8,661 bases of DNA from Candidatus Bathyarchaeota archaeon (GTDB lineage: Archaea; Thermoproteota; Bathyarchaeia; Bathyarchaeales; WUQV01). Position numbers and translations under genes: made by a program. Under the pieces are notes generated by a model. That model was not told where the DNA came from. It saw nothing but the letters and a program-made list of their open reading frames with translations, and made no database searches. Numbering within the stretch: the first letter of the stretch is position 1; each line of letters begins with the position of its first letter. Below, piece by piece: positions 1 to 5,291 of the stretch. The stretch lies in assembly GCA_009889585.1 (NCBI GenBank), contig WUQV01000159.1, positions 1 to 8,661 on the forward strand, written 5' to 3'.

Positions 1-208
1 AGATGTAGTGGGACGGCAAATCGGGGTATCGAGCCCTCAGCTCATGGTATTTCTCCGATTTTAGGCGTTTAAAGCTCGTTATAGCCTTGCTATGGGCGTA
101 TTCCAAAAGGATGCATAGAACTTCCCAATAGGTTGAGAATAAAGGCTTCAAGCTTAAGGACTCGTTGACCTTGAGGCTCGCTGTAAGCTTAACCGTTTCT
201 AATCGCAC
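1..208 (-). CDS. tnpB: IS200/IS605-family TnpB (OrfB), N-terminal part, cut by window edge
   Basis: The minus strand is open from a GTG at 206-208 to the left edge, giving 69 residues with no stop; the C-terminal bulk lies outside the window. The segment reads like a TnpB N-terminus: a basic beta-strand start (MRLETVKLTASLKV), a helix with FSTYWEVLCILLEYAHS (about residues 24-40), TSFKRLKSEKYHELR (44-58) and the family hallmark YPDLPSHYI (61-69). TnpB proteins are RNA-guided nucleases of IS605/IS1341-type elements, ancestral to Cas12. The RuvC and zinc-finger parts are out of view, so activity cannot be judged. An in-frame TTG at 212-214 is an alternative start. An A/T-rich stretch with TATA-like sequence lies just upstream (about 215-250). 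No TnpA is visible on this side. The family call rests on remembered N-terminal motifs only. Confidence 0.8.
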   Translation of the reverse strand, partial: MRLETVKLTASLKVNESLSLKPLFSTYWEVLCILLEYAHSKAITSFKRLKSEKYHELRARYPDLPSHYI

Positions 209-357
209 GTTCAACCGCCTTTTATTTTTATATTGGTTAATAAACTTAACGCTAGTTAGAAGCAGTTTCTCAGCCCCTTGGAAGCCGATAGTGGCGAGTT
301 TAGCTATTATAACCTTTGCTGGAATCTTAGCCTATGCCTTAGATAGGCTGAAGAAGG

Positions 358-777
358 GTGAAAAAGATTCCTGACGTAGAGGCTCTGGCAAGGCTTTTCA
401 AGGAAGCCGTGAGCTACCTCGAAAAGGGCGACTCCGTGCAAGCCTCCGAAAAGCTCTATAAAGTGGCTGAGGATTGCGTAAAAGCCCTCGCCGAAGTCGA
501 GGGGATAAGGGAGTATACCGAGGCCGTGAGGAGCGGTGGTTGGTGGACAAAGCTTCTACAAAGGGCTGCCGCTAGGCTTTCCGAGCTCTACGGTGAGGAG
601 CTGCGGCTAGCCTGGGACGCTGCCTACAAGCTTCACATAGAGGGCTTTCACGAAGGGAGGCTTACGATAAACGACGTAAAGGAAGAAGCCCCTAAAATCG
701 AAGAGCTACTTAGGATCGTAAAAGGCGAACTTATAGCCAGAGCGTCTGGCGGCGAGCCGAAGCCTGCGAACACTTAA
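358..777 (+). CDS. PaREP1-family protein (helical, HEPN-like)
   Basis: The 139-residue product is highly charged and helical, with no signal peptide or membrane segment. Residues 17-46 contain the PaREP1 signature (YLEKGDSVQASEKLYKVAED, then VKALAE), followed by GWWTKLLQRAAARL (61-74) and AWDAAYKLHIEGFHEG (85-100). PaREP1/PaREP8 proteins are multicopy families of hyperthermophilic Thermoproteota and relatives; I recall them as HEPN-like helical bundles, but the molecular role is not established. I see no clear RxxxxH RNase motif, so nuclease activity is not claimed. The start is a GTG with only a weak Shine-Dalgarno. Many relatives carry a longer N-terminus, so this copy may be short or start differently. 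It is divergent from the TnpB gene, a plausible setting for a repeat-family gene. Confidence 0.8.
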   Translation: MKKIPDVEALARLFKEAVSYLEKGDSVQASEKLYKVAEDCVKALAEVEGIREYTEAVRSGGWWTKLLQRAAARLSELYGEELRLAWDAAYKLHIEGFHEGRLTINDVKEEAPKIEELLRIVKGELIARASGGEPKPANT

Positions 778-1244
778 ACGCTTTAATTAAGCTTCTAGTC
801 ATATTATCTAATGTTCGTTGGAATCATAATCCTAGCTATTTACGAGTCAAACTATTGCATCCTTCGTTAAAATTAGCTATTATCGCTTCAGATCCAATAG
901 TGAAATGAGGAGACTTGAGGGATCCCTCTTAATAAGTCATCTAAGGTCAACAAGAGCGTGAAGGAGAAGAAATACGATAAAGCGCCTAGGAGTAAAAAGC
1001 AAAACCTTTAGCGTTTAAGTCAGTTCTATTTCTTAAATTCGCGATTATATTTTCGCCCTTGCTACAGCTGGATTCTCTAGACGACCTCTGAGACGACATT
1101 GAAAGCCTTTGAGCATAAGCAGGTATGCGAAGGCTAATAGCATTCTAAAGATCCCTACGGCCGAGTCCTGCTGCAACCACAGGCGTGCCTAAGGGGGAAG
1201 TCAACCCTCATGAGAAGAGCATTCACGGAAACCGCTCCTCCTCT
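778..1244. other. Gene-poor gap between PaREP1 gene and DedA gene
   Basis: No convincing complete gene lies in these 467 bases. Both strands have only short open stretches, such as an 18-codon frame from the ATG at 905 (MRRLEGSLL...) without a good ribosome site. The best protein-like piece is a minus-strand fragment at 1045-1188, listed separately. I see no tRNA, CRISPR or clear long inverted repeats. With TnpB and PaREP1 to the left, this may be decayed accessory DNA, but that is inference. Confidence 0.5.
1045..1188 (-). pseudogene. Unidentified short coding-like fragment
   Basis: Between a TAG at 1189-1191 and a TAA at 1045-1047, the minus strand reads through 47 codons. The peptide has protein-like composition: LWLQQDSAVGIFRMLLAFAY, LLMLKGF, then a basic tail (CRLRGRLENPAVARAKI). 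A TTG at 1174-1176 could start a 43-residue product. The hydrophobic helix followed by a basic C-terminus recalls the last part of some DDE transposases, but no catalytic motif is present and I cannot identify it. It could equally be a chance frame. Confidence 0.2.
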
Positions 1245-1856
1245 TTACGCTAGCCTTTCGAAGGCCGATTTCCAATCAACCTTCATTAGTATTACGATGA
1301 TAACCATTAGGAGCGCTGCCGAGGCCGATGCGACGAGGAGCGTCGTTAAGCCCGTGGTCTCCTTGCCGAAGAGCGAGATCAAAAGCTGGTTGTAGAAGCG
1401 GCCCGCGTAACACAAGGCGTAAGCCATAAGGGCCTTCCCTAGGAAGCAAGGCGCTAAAGCGGCGAGGAGAGAGTAGCCCACGAGCCCTAGGGGGATGAAG
1501 AGCAAGTCGTCGGGTAAAGGCGTTAACGCGAAGAGGAATATCAACAGCGGAGCTAAATACCTACGGGCTTCGAGGAGCTTTAGGAGCGACGTCAAATTCT
1601 CCCTTCTCTCCTCGTTCACCATGAGGCGGCCCGCTTTTCCTAAGGCGTATCCTACGATTTCCCCTAAGGCTGAGCCGAGGCCGCTGAAGAGCGCCAATAA
1701 GCCTAGGTCGAGATGCGTGTAAGCTCCTAAAAATGGAAGCATGATAGTGTACGGTATGGGAAAAGCTACGGAGGACGCGCCGAGGAAGCTCGCTAGAAAC
1801 ACGCCTACGTATCCGTATTGTAACGCTAGCTCTTGAAGCAGCTCATCGAGGCTCAA
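1245..1856 (-). CDS. DedA/VTT-family membrane protein
   Basis: The 203-residue protein has several hydrophobic segments (about 14-45, 50-74, 99-125, 128-152 and 169-191) and the layout of the DedA (SNARE-associated, VTT domain) family. Recognisable parts are YGYVGVFLASFLGASSVAFP (14-33), a glycine-rich turn with acidic residue SALGEIVGYALGKAGR (62-77), and the re-entrant motif FALTPLPDDLLFIPLG (109-124). DedA proteins act in the cytoplasmic membrane; bacterial members are linked to proton-motive-force homeostasis and lipid flipping, while archaeal roles are largely untested. The start is TTG at 1854-1856; it lies about 30 bases from a TATA-like box, so the leader is only a few bases. It is divergent from the PadR gene and may be controlled by it. 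Confidence 0.85.
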   Translation of the reverse strand: MSLDELLQELALQYGYVGVFLASFLGASSVAFPIPYTIMLPFLGAYTHLDLGLLALFSGLGSALGEIVGYALGKAGRLMVNEERRENLTSLLKLLEARRYLAPLLIFLFALTPLPDDLLFIPLGLVGYSLLAALAPCFLGKALMAYALCYAGRFYNQLLISLFGKETTGLTTLLVASASAALLMVIIVILMKVDWKSAFERLA

Positions 1857-1882
1857 TATTCTACAATTATAGAATACTACGC

Positions 1883-1891
1883 CTTTAAAAT
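1883..1891. promoter_or_regulatory. Shared bidirectional TATA box for DedA and PadR genes
   Basis: Only 56 bases separate the two start codons. The element CTTTAAAAT (minus strand ATTTTAAAG) reads as a TATA box on both strands. Its centre is about 26 bases before the PadR ATG at 1913, predicting a leaderless transcript, and about 31-33 bases before the DedA TTG at 1856, predicting a leader of only a few bases. The flanking half-sites CTAC at 1861-1864 and 1877-1880 are possible operator pieces but too short to be sure. Confidence 0.5.
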
Positions 1892-1912
1892 ACTTTTCCT
1901 ATAGCTTTAACG

Positions 1913-2236
1913 ATGGCATACGAACGCCTCGTTCGGAAGCTGACGGTTGAGAACCTTTGGCTTTACGTGCTTATCCTCTTGAGGGAAGAGCCTCGCTACG
2001 GATACGAAATTCGTAAGGCGATACTGGAGCGATTCGGCTTCGAACCCGACATTGTCACGGCTTACGCCGTGTTGCTGTCGTTACGAAGGGCTGGTTATAT
2101 TTCAGTGAAAGAGTTGCGGCGAAGCCCGGAGGGGCCTAAGCGCAAGTACTACACCATAACCCCGAAGGGAGAGCAAGCCCTCGCTCAAGCGAAGCAATTC
2201 ATAAATGGCTTGCGCATTAAGCTGTTCGGTTCATAG
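1913..2236 (+). CDS. PadR-family winged-helix transcriptional regulator
   Basis: This 107-residue protein is a compact PadR-type winged helix. The start of the HTH domain matches the family (LTVENLWLYVLILLREEPRY at 10-29, with GYEIRKAI at 30-37). A recognition-helix region follows (DIVTAYAVLLSLRRAGYI, 46-63), then a basic wing with RKYYTITPKGEQAL (77-90). The last 17 residues form a short helix that could mediate dimerisation, as in the small PadR subgroup lacking the long C-terminal domain. Members bind palindromes near their own promoters and often control a neighbouring membrane protein gene; the divergent DedA gene fits that pattern. The ATG lies at the expected TATA distance for a leaderless message. 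The inducing ligand cannot be guessed. Confidence 0.88.
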   Translation: MAYERLVRKLTVENLWLYVLILLREEPRYGYEIRKAILERFGFEPDIVTAYAVLLSLRRAGYISVKELRRSPEGPKRKYYTITPKGEQALAQAKQFINGLRIKLFGS

Positions 2237-2338
2237 AGTGGCAGTAGCCCCCTCCGTTAACATCAGTTAAAGTGATCGCGTTAGCGCCACGCCTCGTTTT
2301 AGAGCCCCGGGCGGGGATCGAACCCGCGACCTACTGCT

Positions 2339-2353
2339 GCCTCGGCTAATGCG
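2339..2353 (-). other. Canonical tRNA intron, anticodon loop (37/38), 15 nt
   Basis: The pre-tRNA forms a near-ideal bulge-helix-bulge. The anticodon stem is followed by a 4-bp central helix CTCG/CGAG, 3-nt bulges TAC and GCA, and a 2-bp GC/GC inner stem closed by ATTA. Cutting after the second base of each bulge (TA^C and GC^A) removes 15 nt and leaves loop CUCGUAA. Confidence 0.85.
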
Positions 2354-2368
2354 TACGAGGCAGTCGCT

Positions 2369-2392
2369 GATGGCCCTGAGGCTCATCAGGGT
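2369..2392 (-). other. Non-canonical tRNA intron in the D arm (near position 23/24), 24 nt
   Basis: The D arm only closes if 24 nt are removed. A central helix TGGC (exon) with GCCA (intron 3' part), a 5' bulge beginning AGA and a 3' bulge TCA fit a relaxed bulge-helix-bulge, and the intron body folds as CCTGA/TCAGG. Cutting at AG^A and TC^A gives D stem GCTT/GAGC. A one-base slide (2368-2391) yields the same mature sequence. Confidence 0.75.
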
Positions 2393-2641
2393 CTGCCAGC
2401 TAAGCTACCGGGGCTTTACTATAAGACGTAAAACTCAGATTTAGGTTTATCGCAAGGATTAACGAAATAACGGGCCTCGTTAAATTACCCGTTGATGCCA
2501 TTAAGCATATTATACCTCTAGTAAAGCTTGCTTATGAAGGTAAAACTTAGGCGCTCTTATGGCCCTCATTCCATACATGATTGGACTGTATTAATGCTTA
2601 TAGCCGTTATGAAAACCTTGACATCATTACATACTTCCTCA

Positions 2642-2758
2642 ATATTTAAAAATATGCTTTACTACTTCATAGCAGCTATCGAGAGCATGGTAGCGATTAT
2701 AGCTCTCCTCGTAGAAATCCCTCCTCAACTTTGAGCCGTTCATAACGTTAGTAACATT
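2642..2758 (-). pseudogene. Unidentified degraded coding fragment
   Basis: The minus strand reads a charged, helical, protein-like segment: KLRRDFYEESYNRYHALDSC at the middle, then YEVVKHIFKY, ended by a TGA at 2639-2641. In the neighbouring frame directly after the stop, another protein-like piece begins (EEVCNDVKVFITAIS), as expected of a frameshifted remnant. An ATG in the upstream part (MNGSKLRR...) could start a 34-residue product. I do not recognise the family. Confidence 0.25.
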
Positions 2759-2769
2759 CTTAAGAAGGC

Positions 2770-2780
2770 TTTACATAAAA
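2770..2780 (+). promoter_or_regulatory. TATA-like box for the cysteine desulfurase
   Basis: TTTACATAAAA lies in an otherwise gene-free stretch. It would place transcription start near 2800, giving a leader of about 80 bases before the coding region. That leader contains the two hairpins and the ribosome binding site described below. Confidence 0.4.
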
Positions 2781-2820
2781 GAAATGAGGTCGGAGGATTG
2801 CGCAGAGCTATTCAAACAAG

Positions 2821-2839
2821 GGGGGCGGCGATCGCCCTT
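2821..2839 (+). other. G/C-rich hairpin in the desulfurase leader
   Basis: GGGGGCG pairs with CGCCCTT (five Watson-Crick pairs plus two G-U) around the 5-nt loop GCGAT. The same stretch contains the perfect 10-base palindrome GGCGATCGCC at 2827-2836. It could be a regulatory RNA stem or an operator in DNA. Confidence 0.35.
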
Positions 2840-2856
2840 CGTACTTTGAGCGACAT

Positions 2857-2876
2857 CCTCCCATCATGATAGGAGG
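2857..2876 (+). promoter_or_regulatory. Hairpin that buries the Shine-Dalgarno of the desulfurase
   Basis: CCTCC (2857-2861) is complementary to GGAGG (2872-2876), and the intervening ATCATGAT is itself palindromic, so 20 bases form a palindrome with one mismatched pair. As RNA it folds as CCTCC-c-AT, loop CATG, AT-a-GGAGG. The paired GGAGG is the core of the ribosome binding site. Confidence 0.45.
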
Positions 2877-2879
2877 TGA
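2871..2879 (+). promoter_or_regulatory. Strong Shine-Dalgarno that locates the desulfurase start
   Basis: AGGAGGTGA is a full complement to the archaeal 16S rRNA 3' end. GGAGG ends 6 bases before the AUA at 2883 and 9 before the AUA at 2886, while the first in-frame ordinary start codon (GTG 2934) is more than 50 bases away. It therefore supports initiation at 2883 or 2886. Confidence 0.6.
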
Positions 2880-2882
2880 GCG

Positions 2883-4127
2883 ATAATATTTGATCCATAT
2901 GAGGTAAGAAAAGATTTCCCAATACTAAATAGAGTGATAAATGGGCATAGGTTGATTTACTTCGATAATGCTGCAACGTCTCAAAAGCCTATCCAAGTCA
3001 TCGAGGCGATGAAGAACTTTTACGAAAGGCATAACGCTAACGTACATCGAGCCATTCATACCATCGCTCAAGAAGCAACTGAACTTTATGAGGAAGCGCA
3101 TAAGGAGGTTGCAACGTTCATAGGTGCAAAGGGAATGGAGGAGGTGATCTTCGTTAGGAATACTACAGAGGCCATAAACTTAGTGGCGTATTCACTAGGC
3201 CTTAATGATTTTAATAAGGAAGATGAAGTCGTCATAACCTTAATGGAGCATCATAGCGATATCGTCCCATGGGAGATGCTCTCTAAGGTGAAGGGCTTTC
3301 ATGTGAAATATGTTGGGGTGAATGAAGATGGAACGTTAGATTATGAAGCCTTAAGGAATTCGATTACGAAGAGGACGAAGATTGTTTGCCTAGCGCATGT
3401 TTCAAATGTTACCGGTATTATAAATGACGTTAAGGAAGTCGCAAAGATGGCTCATGAAAATGGCTCATATATTTTAATTGATGGTGCTCAATCTGTTCCC
3501 CATATGCCGATAGACGTTAAGGAATTAGATGCGGACTTCTTAGCGTTTTCTGCTCATAAAATGCTGGGGCCTACTGGGATAGGCGTCCTTTATGGCAAGA
3601 AGGAGATACTTGAGGAAATGAAGCCATTCCTTGGAGGAGGGGAGATGATAAAGGAGGTTAAGTTTGATGAGGAACGTAAACGTTGTATGATTGAATGGAA
3701 CGAATTACCATGGAAGTTTGAGGCTGGAACGCCGAATATTTGTGGTAGCGTTGGCTTAATGGAGGCGATAAGGTATTTAAAGAAGCTTGGAATGGAGAAC
3801 GTAGAAGCACATGAAAAGGAATTGACAATTTATACATTAGATATGTTAAACAAGTTAGAGGATCTTCAATTGATAGGAACAAAAGATCCTAAGATGAGAA
3901 GTGGGATAATCTCATTCAATATTGGCAATTTAAATGTACATGACGTTGCCCTCTTCCTTGATGGTTATGGAATAGCCGTTAGAAGCGGTTTTCATTGTGC
4001 ACAGCCATTACATCAAAAATTTAAGTTAAATGGTTCGGTTCGTGTTAGTTTTTACATATATAATACTAGGGAGGAGATAGATAGGTTAGTGGTCCTTCTA
4101 AGGGAAATAGAGTGTGCTTATGGATAA
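2883..4127 (+). CDS. sufS: Cysteine desulfurase, SufS (group II) type
   Basis: This PLP enzyme takes sulfur from L-cysteine as an enzyme persulfide for Fe-S clusters or other sulfur acceptors. Numbering from AUA 2883, the protein has 414 residues, normal for SufS. Seen: N-terminal helix IFDPYEVRKDFPIL, substrate loop YFDNAATSQKP, HRAIHTIAQEAT, MEHHSD with the PLP-stacking His123, the Schiff-base motif AFSAHKMLGPTG with Lys226, GTP in KFEAGTPN, and active-site Cys372 in RSGFHCAQP. The short RSGxHCAQP loop marks group II rather than IscS/NifS. No ATG, GTG or TTG exists in frame before GTG 2934; starting there would lose the conserved first 17 residues, and a TGA at 2877-2879 blocks further extension. 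Codon use is A/T-rich (TTA, GAT, AAT, GAA) unlike flanking genes. No scaffold genes adjoin it. Confidence 0.93.
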   Translation: MIFDPYEVRKDFPILNRVINGHRLIYFDNAATSQKPIQVIEAMKNFYERHNANVHRAIHTIAQEATELYEEAHKEVATFIGAKGMEEVIFVRNTTEAINLVAYSLGLNDFNKEDEVVITLMEHHSDIVPWEMLSKVKGFHVKYVGVNEDGTLDYEALRNSITKRTKIVCLAHVSNVTGIINDVKEVAKMAHENGSYILIDGAQSVPHMPIDVKELDADFLAFSAHKMLGPTGIGVLYGKKEILEEMKPFLGGGEMIKEVKFDEERKRCMIEWNELPWKFEAGTPNICGSVGLMEAIRYLKKLGMENVEAHEKELTIYTLDMLNKLEDLQLIGTKDPKMRSGIISFNIGNLNVHDVALFLDGYGIAVRSGFHCAQPLHQKFKLNGSVRVSFYIYNTREEIDRLVVLLREIECAYG

Positions 4128-4397
4128 AGTATGCTTCAAAGCATCACTTACGATCACCTGATGCCCAAGTTTAAAGGTCCTAAGGTCTTATTATTCGGAG
4201 GCCAGCACGTAAGATGGTTGATGGCCCGGCACCACTGCGGCTTCGAGGATGGCGATGTCTATTAACTCTACTTCCACCTCCACGAGGAGACCCGAGCTTC
4301 GCCAGACCTTATTACATCACGTCGTCAGACTTGCCATAATGCCAATGGTAACCCTATTCAACATCAAAGCGAGGCTCTGGATGGAGGAGTAAGTGAA

Positions 4398-4475
4398 TGA
4401 TAGTTGAGGTGGACTATAACGAATGTAAGATGCGTAGGGCTTACGAAAGCCCATTTACGTGGACATTTGTTTAAC
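4398..4475 (+). pseudogene. Possible ferredoxin-like stub (degenerate)
   Basis: An ATG preceded by GGAGG (about 9 bases upstream) starts a 25-codon frame reading MIVEVDYNECKMRRAYESPF and ending TWTFV. The opening VEVDYNECK resembles the start of 4Fe-4S ferredoxin domains (VDYxKCxGCGxC), but the following cysteines are absent in this frame, and the neighbouring frame supplies CVGLTKAHL as if a base had been gained or lost. This is a weak resemblance; the alternative is a chance frame. Confidence 0.25.
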
Positions 4476-4507
4476 ATGCCATCAGCGGAGGGACGAGAAG
4501 ATGACGA

Positions 4508-4750
4508 TCACGACATCTTATGGAGGACTCGATGAGCGCTACTTCGTCGTCCCGACAAAGCGAGAAAGATAAAGGAGCCGCCTTTTAACATCGATTTTTT
4601 GCTCTCTGGCGCGTGGCAAGCGAAGGCTGCCTTGTCGACATTGACCTTCTTTTTTAGCCGAGGGAAGAGCTTGAGCCCCTTAAAAGAGCTCCAAACCGTC
4701 CAGCTAATCAAGTCGTAAAGGTTGCCTTGAAGCCGATGAGTTATTAGGGC
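4508..4750 (-). pseudogene. Unidentified minus-strand coding-like segment
   Basis: On the minus strand the frame is open through NLYDLISWTVWSSFKGLKLF, PRLKKKVNVDKAAFACH and MLKGGSFIFLALSGR to a TGA at 4508-4510. Its codons (CTT, AAG, GTC, GAC, GCC) resemble those of the flanking genes, so it may be a remnant of a real gene. The frame extends to 5098, but there it lies antisense to the retropepsin-like gene and looks like a shadow. No suitable start codon is evident, and I do not recognise a family. Confidence 0.22.
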
Positions 4751-4874
4751 TGGAGCGGGCGTTGAGTAAGCTTTTAAGGCTTGGCTCGCACTAGTTCCCC
4801 AAGTGGCTCTTGAATGCGTGAGTTGAGCAAGCGCACGAGAATAGGGAAGATGAGGATAATCAGAGTGATCAAGC

Positions 4875-5291
4875 TTGGCGGTAAGGGTGAGGCTGAGGTT
4901 AAAAGGGAGAAGAGCTAGCGTAGTGACGAGCGCCCTCGTTAACACGGGGTTTGAGAGCGAGGAGCCGGAGCTAGTCATCCCCGAGAAGCTCTCCGAGGTC
5001 CTGGAGCTGATGGGGTCGGCGATAGCGAGGTTTAGGGCTGTAGCTCGCTTAGAGGCCTCAGGCATGAGGGTCGACGAGCGGATCACGGTCGAGCTCATGG
5101 TTGAGGATAGGGATCCCGTCGTAGCTCAAGCTAACGTGACGATACTACCTGGGGAAGATGAAGTCATAATTAGCGATAGGCTCGCGAGCGAGCTCAGAAT
5201 AGTGATATTAGACCCTTATGGAGGCTCTTGGTGTCTGTCGGATGAGATGGGGAAGGTGAGCAGGAAAAGCGTGACACCTGAGTTTTGGTAG
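4875..5291 (+). CDS. Retropepsin-like (clan AA) protein lacking the catalytic Asp
   Basis: The 138-residue soluble protein has the single-domain aspartic-protease layout: a first beta-hairpin (AVRVRLRLKGRRASVVTSAL, 2-21), the flap-proximal motif LVNTGFESEEPELVIPEKLS (21-40), a middle beta region (ITVELMVEDRDPVVAQANVT, 70-89), and the C-terminal hallmark GEDEVIISDRLASELRIVIL (93-112) followed by DP. In active clan AA enzymes the motif is DTG or DSG; here it is NTG at residues 23-25. As I recall, archaeal relatives share NTGFE/NSGFE followed by EEPE, so the change is probably a family trait, not decay. The start is TTG at 4875; GTGATC (4865-4870) is complementary to the 16S tail at a spacing of 4, and an in-frame TGA at 4866 excludes earlier starts. 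Function unknown. Confidence 0.72.
   Translation: MAVRVRLRLKGRRASVVTSALVNTGFESEEPELVIPEKLSEVLELMGSAIARFRAVARLEASGMRVDERITVELMVEDRDPVVAQANVTILPGEDEVIISDRLASELRIVILDPYGGSWCLSDEMGKVSRKSVTPEFW

Larger units (their letters stand above)
2303..2414 (-). tRNA. tRNA-Thr(CGU) with two introns
   Basis: Read on the minus strand, the ends form a 7-bp acceptor stem (GCCCCGG with CCGGGGC, discriminator U), with a T arm GCGGG-TTCGATC-CCCGC and variable loop AGGTC. The anticodon stem ACTGC/GCAGT is interrupted by 15 bases and the D arm by 24 bases. Removing both gives a regular 73-nt tRNA: D arm GCTT-AGCTGGCA-GAGC, and anticodon loop CUCGUAA with anticodon CGU (bases 2355-2357), which decodes ACG threonine. 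CCA is not encoded, as is common in archaea. The body resembles archaeal tRNA-Thr. Splicing would need the archaeal EndA endonuclease and the RtcB ligase. Confidence 0.93.
2415..2882. other. Gene-poor stretch before the cysteine desulfurase, including its leader
   Basis: The left part (2415-2460) is the upstream region of the tRNA. The middle carries a plus-strand 68-codon frame from 2528 that I do not accept as a gene, and a broken protein-like minus-strand piece at 2642-2758, listed separately. The right part (about 2770-2882) looks like a promoter and structured leader for the desulfurase, listed below. Confidence 0.5.
4128..4874. other. Gene-poor stretch with coding-like debris
   Basis: I find no intact gene here. 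Plus-strand pieces include a 43-codon frame from the ATG at 4131 ending in TAA, and a stretch ending in LFNIKARLWMEE then TAA at about 4390. Minus-strand pieces include VEVELIDIAILEAAVVPGHQ (ending in two tandem stops near 4190) and a frame at 4508 upward. These short protein-like segments on both strands, each broken by stops, suggest decayed genes. A ferredoxin-like stub is listed separately. Confidence 0.4.

Noticed and set aside
165..374. Plus-strand 69-codon frame with one hydrophobic segment, overlapping the PaREP1 start by 17 bases
   Set aside because: Its first part is antisense to the TnpB N-terminus and has no family-like sequence. The C-terminal piece (ASLAIITFAGILAYALDRLK) could be a tiny membrane peptide from GTG 291, but nothing else supports it.
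2369..2392. TGATGAG followed by CTCAG in the D-arm intron, considered as C/D box sRNA
   Set aside because: The intron is only 24 nt, too short for paired C/D and C'/D' boxes with guide segments.
2528..2734. Plus-strand 68-codon frame (MLMKVKLRRSYG...)
   Set aside because: No recognisable domain or ribosome site, and the opposite strand carries a more protein-like sequence over part of it.
2798..2869. Short TTG frame ending at the sufS Shine-Dalgarno, considered as a leader peptide
   Set aside because: GGAGG lies only one base from its TTG, too close to act, and the peptide is not cysteine-rich or otherwise suggestive.
3658..3882. Minus-strand frame inside sufS
   Set aside because: It lies antisense to a fully conserved part of the desulfurase.
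4508..5098. Minus-strand 196-codon frame
   Set aside because: The part from 4875 to 5098 is antisense to the retropepsin-like gene, which has a family match, and its Ser/Thr/Pro/Leu-rich sequence is typical of a shadow. Only 4508-4750 is kept, as a doubtful remnant.
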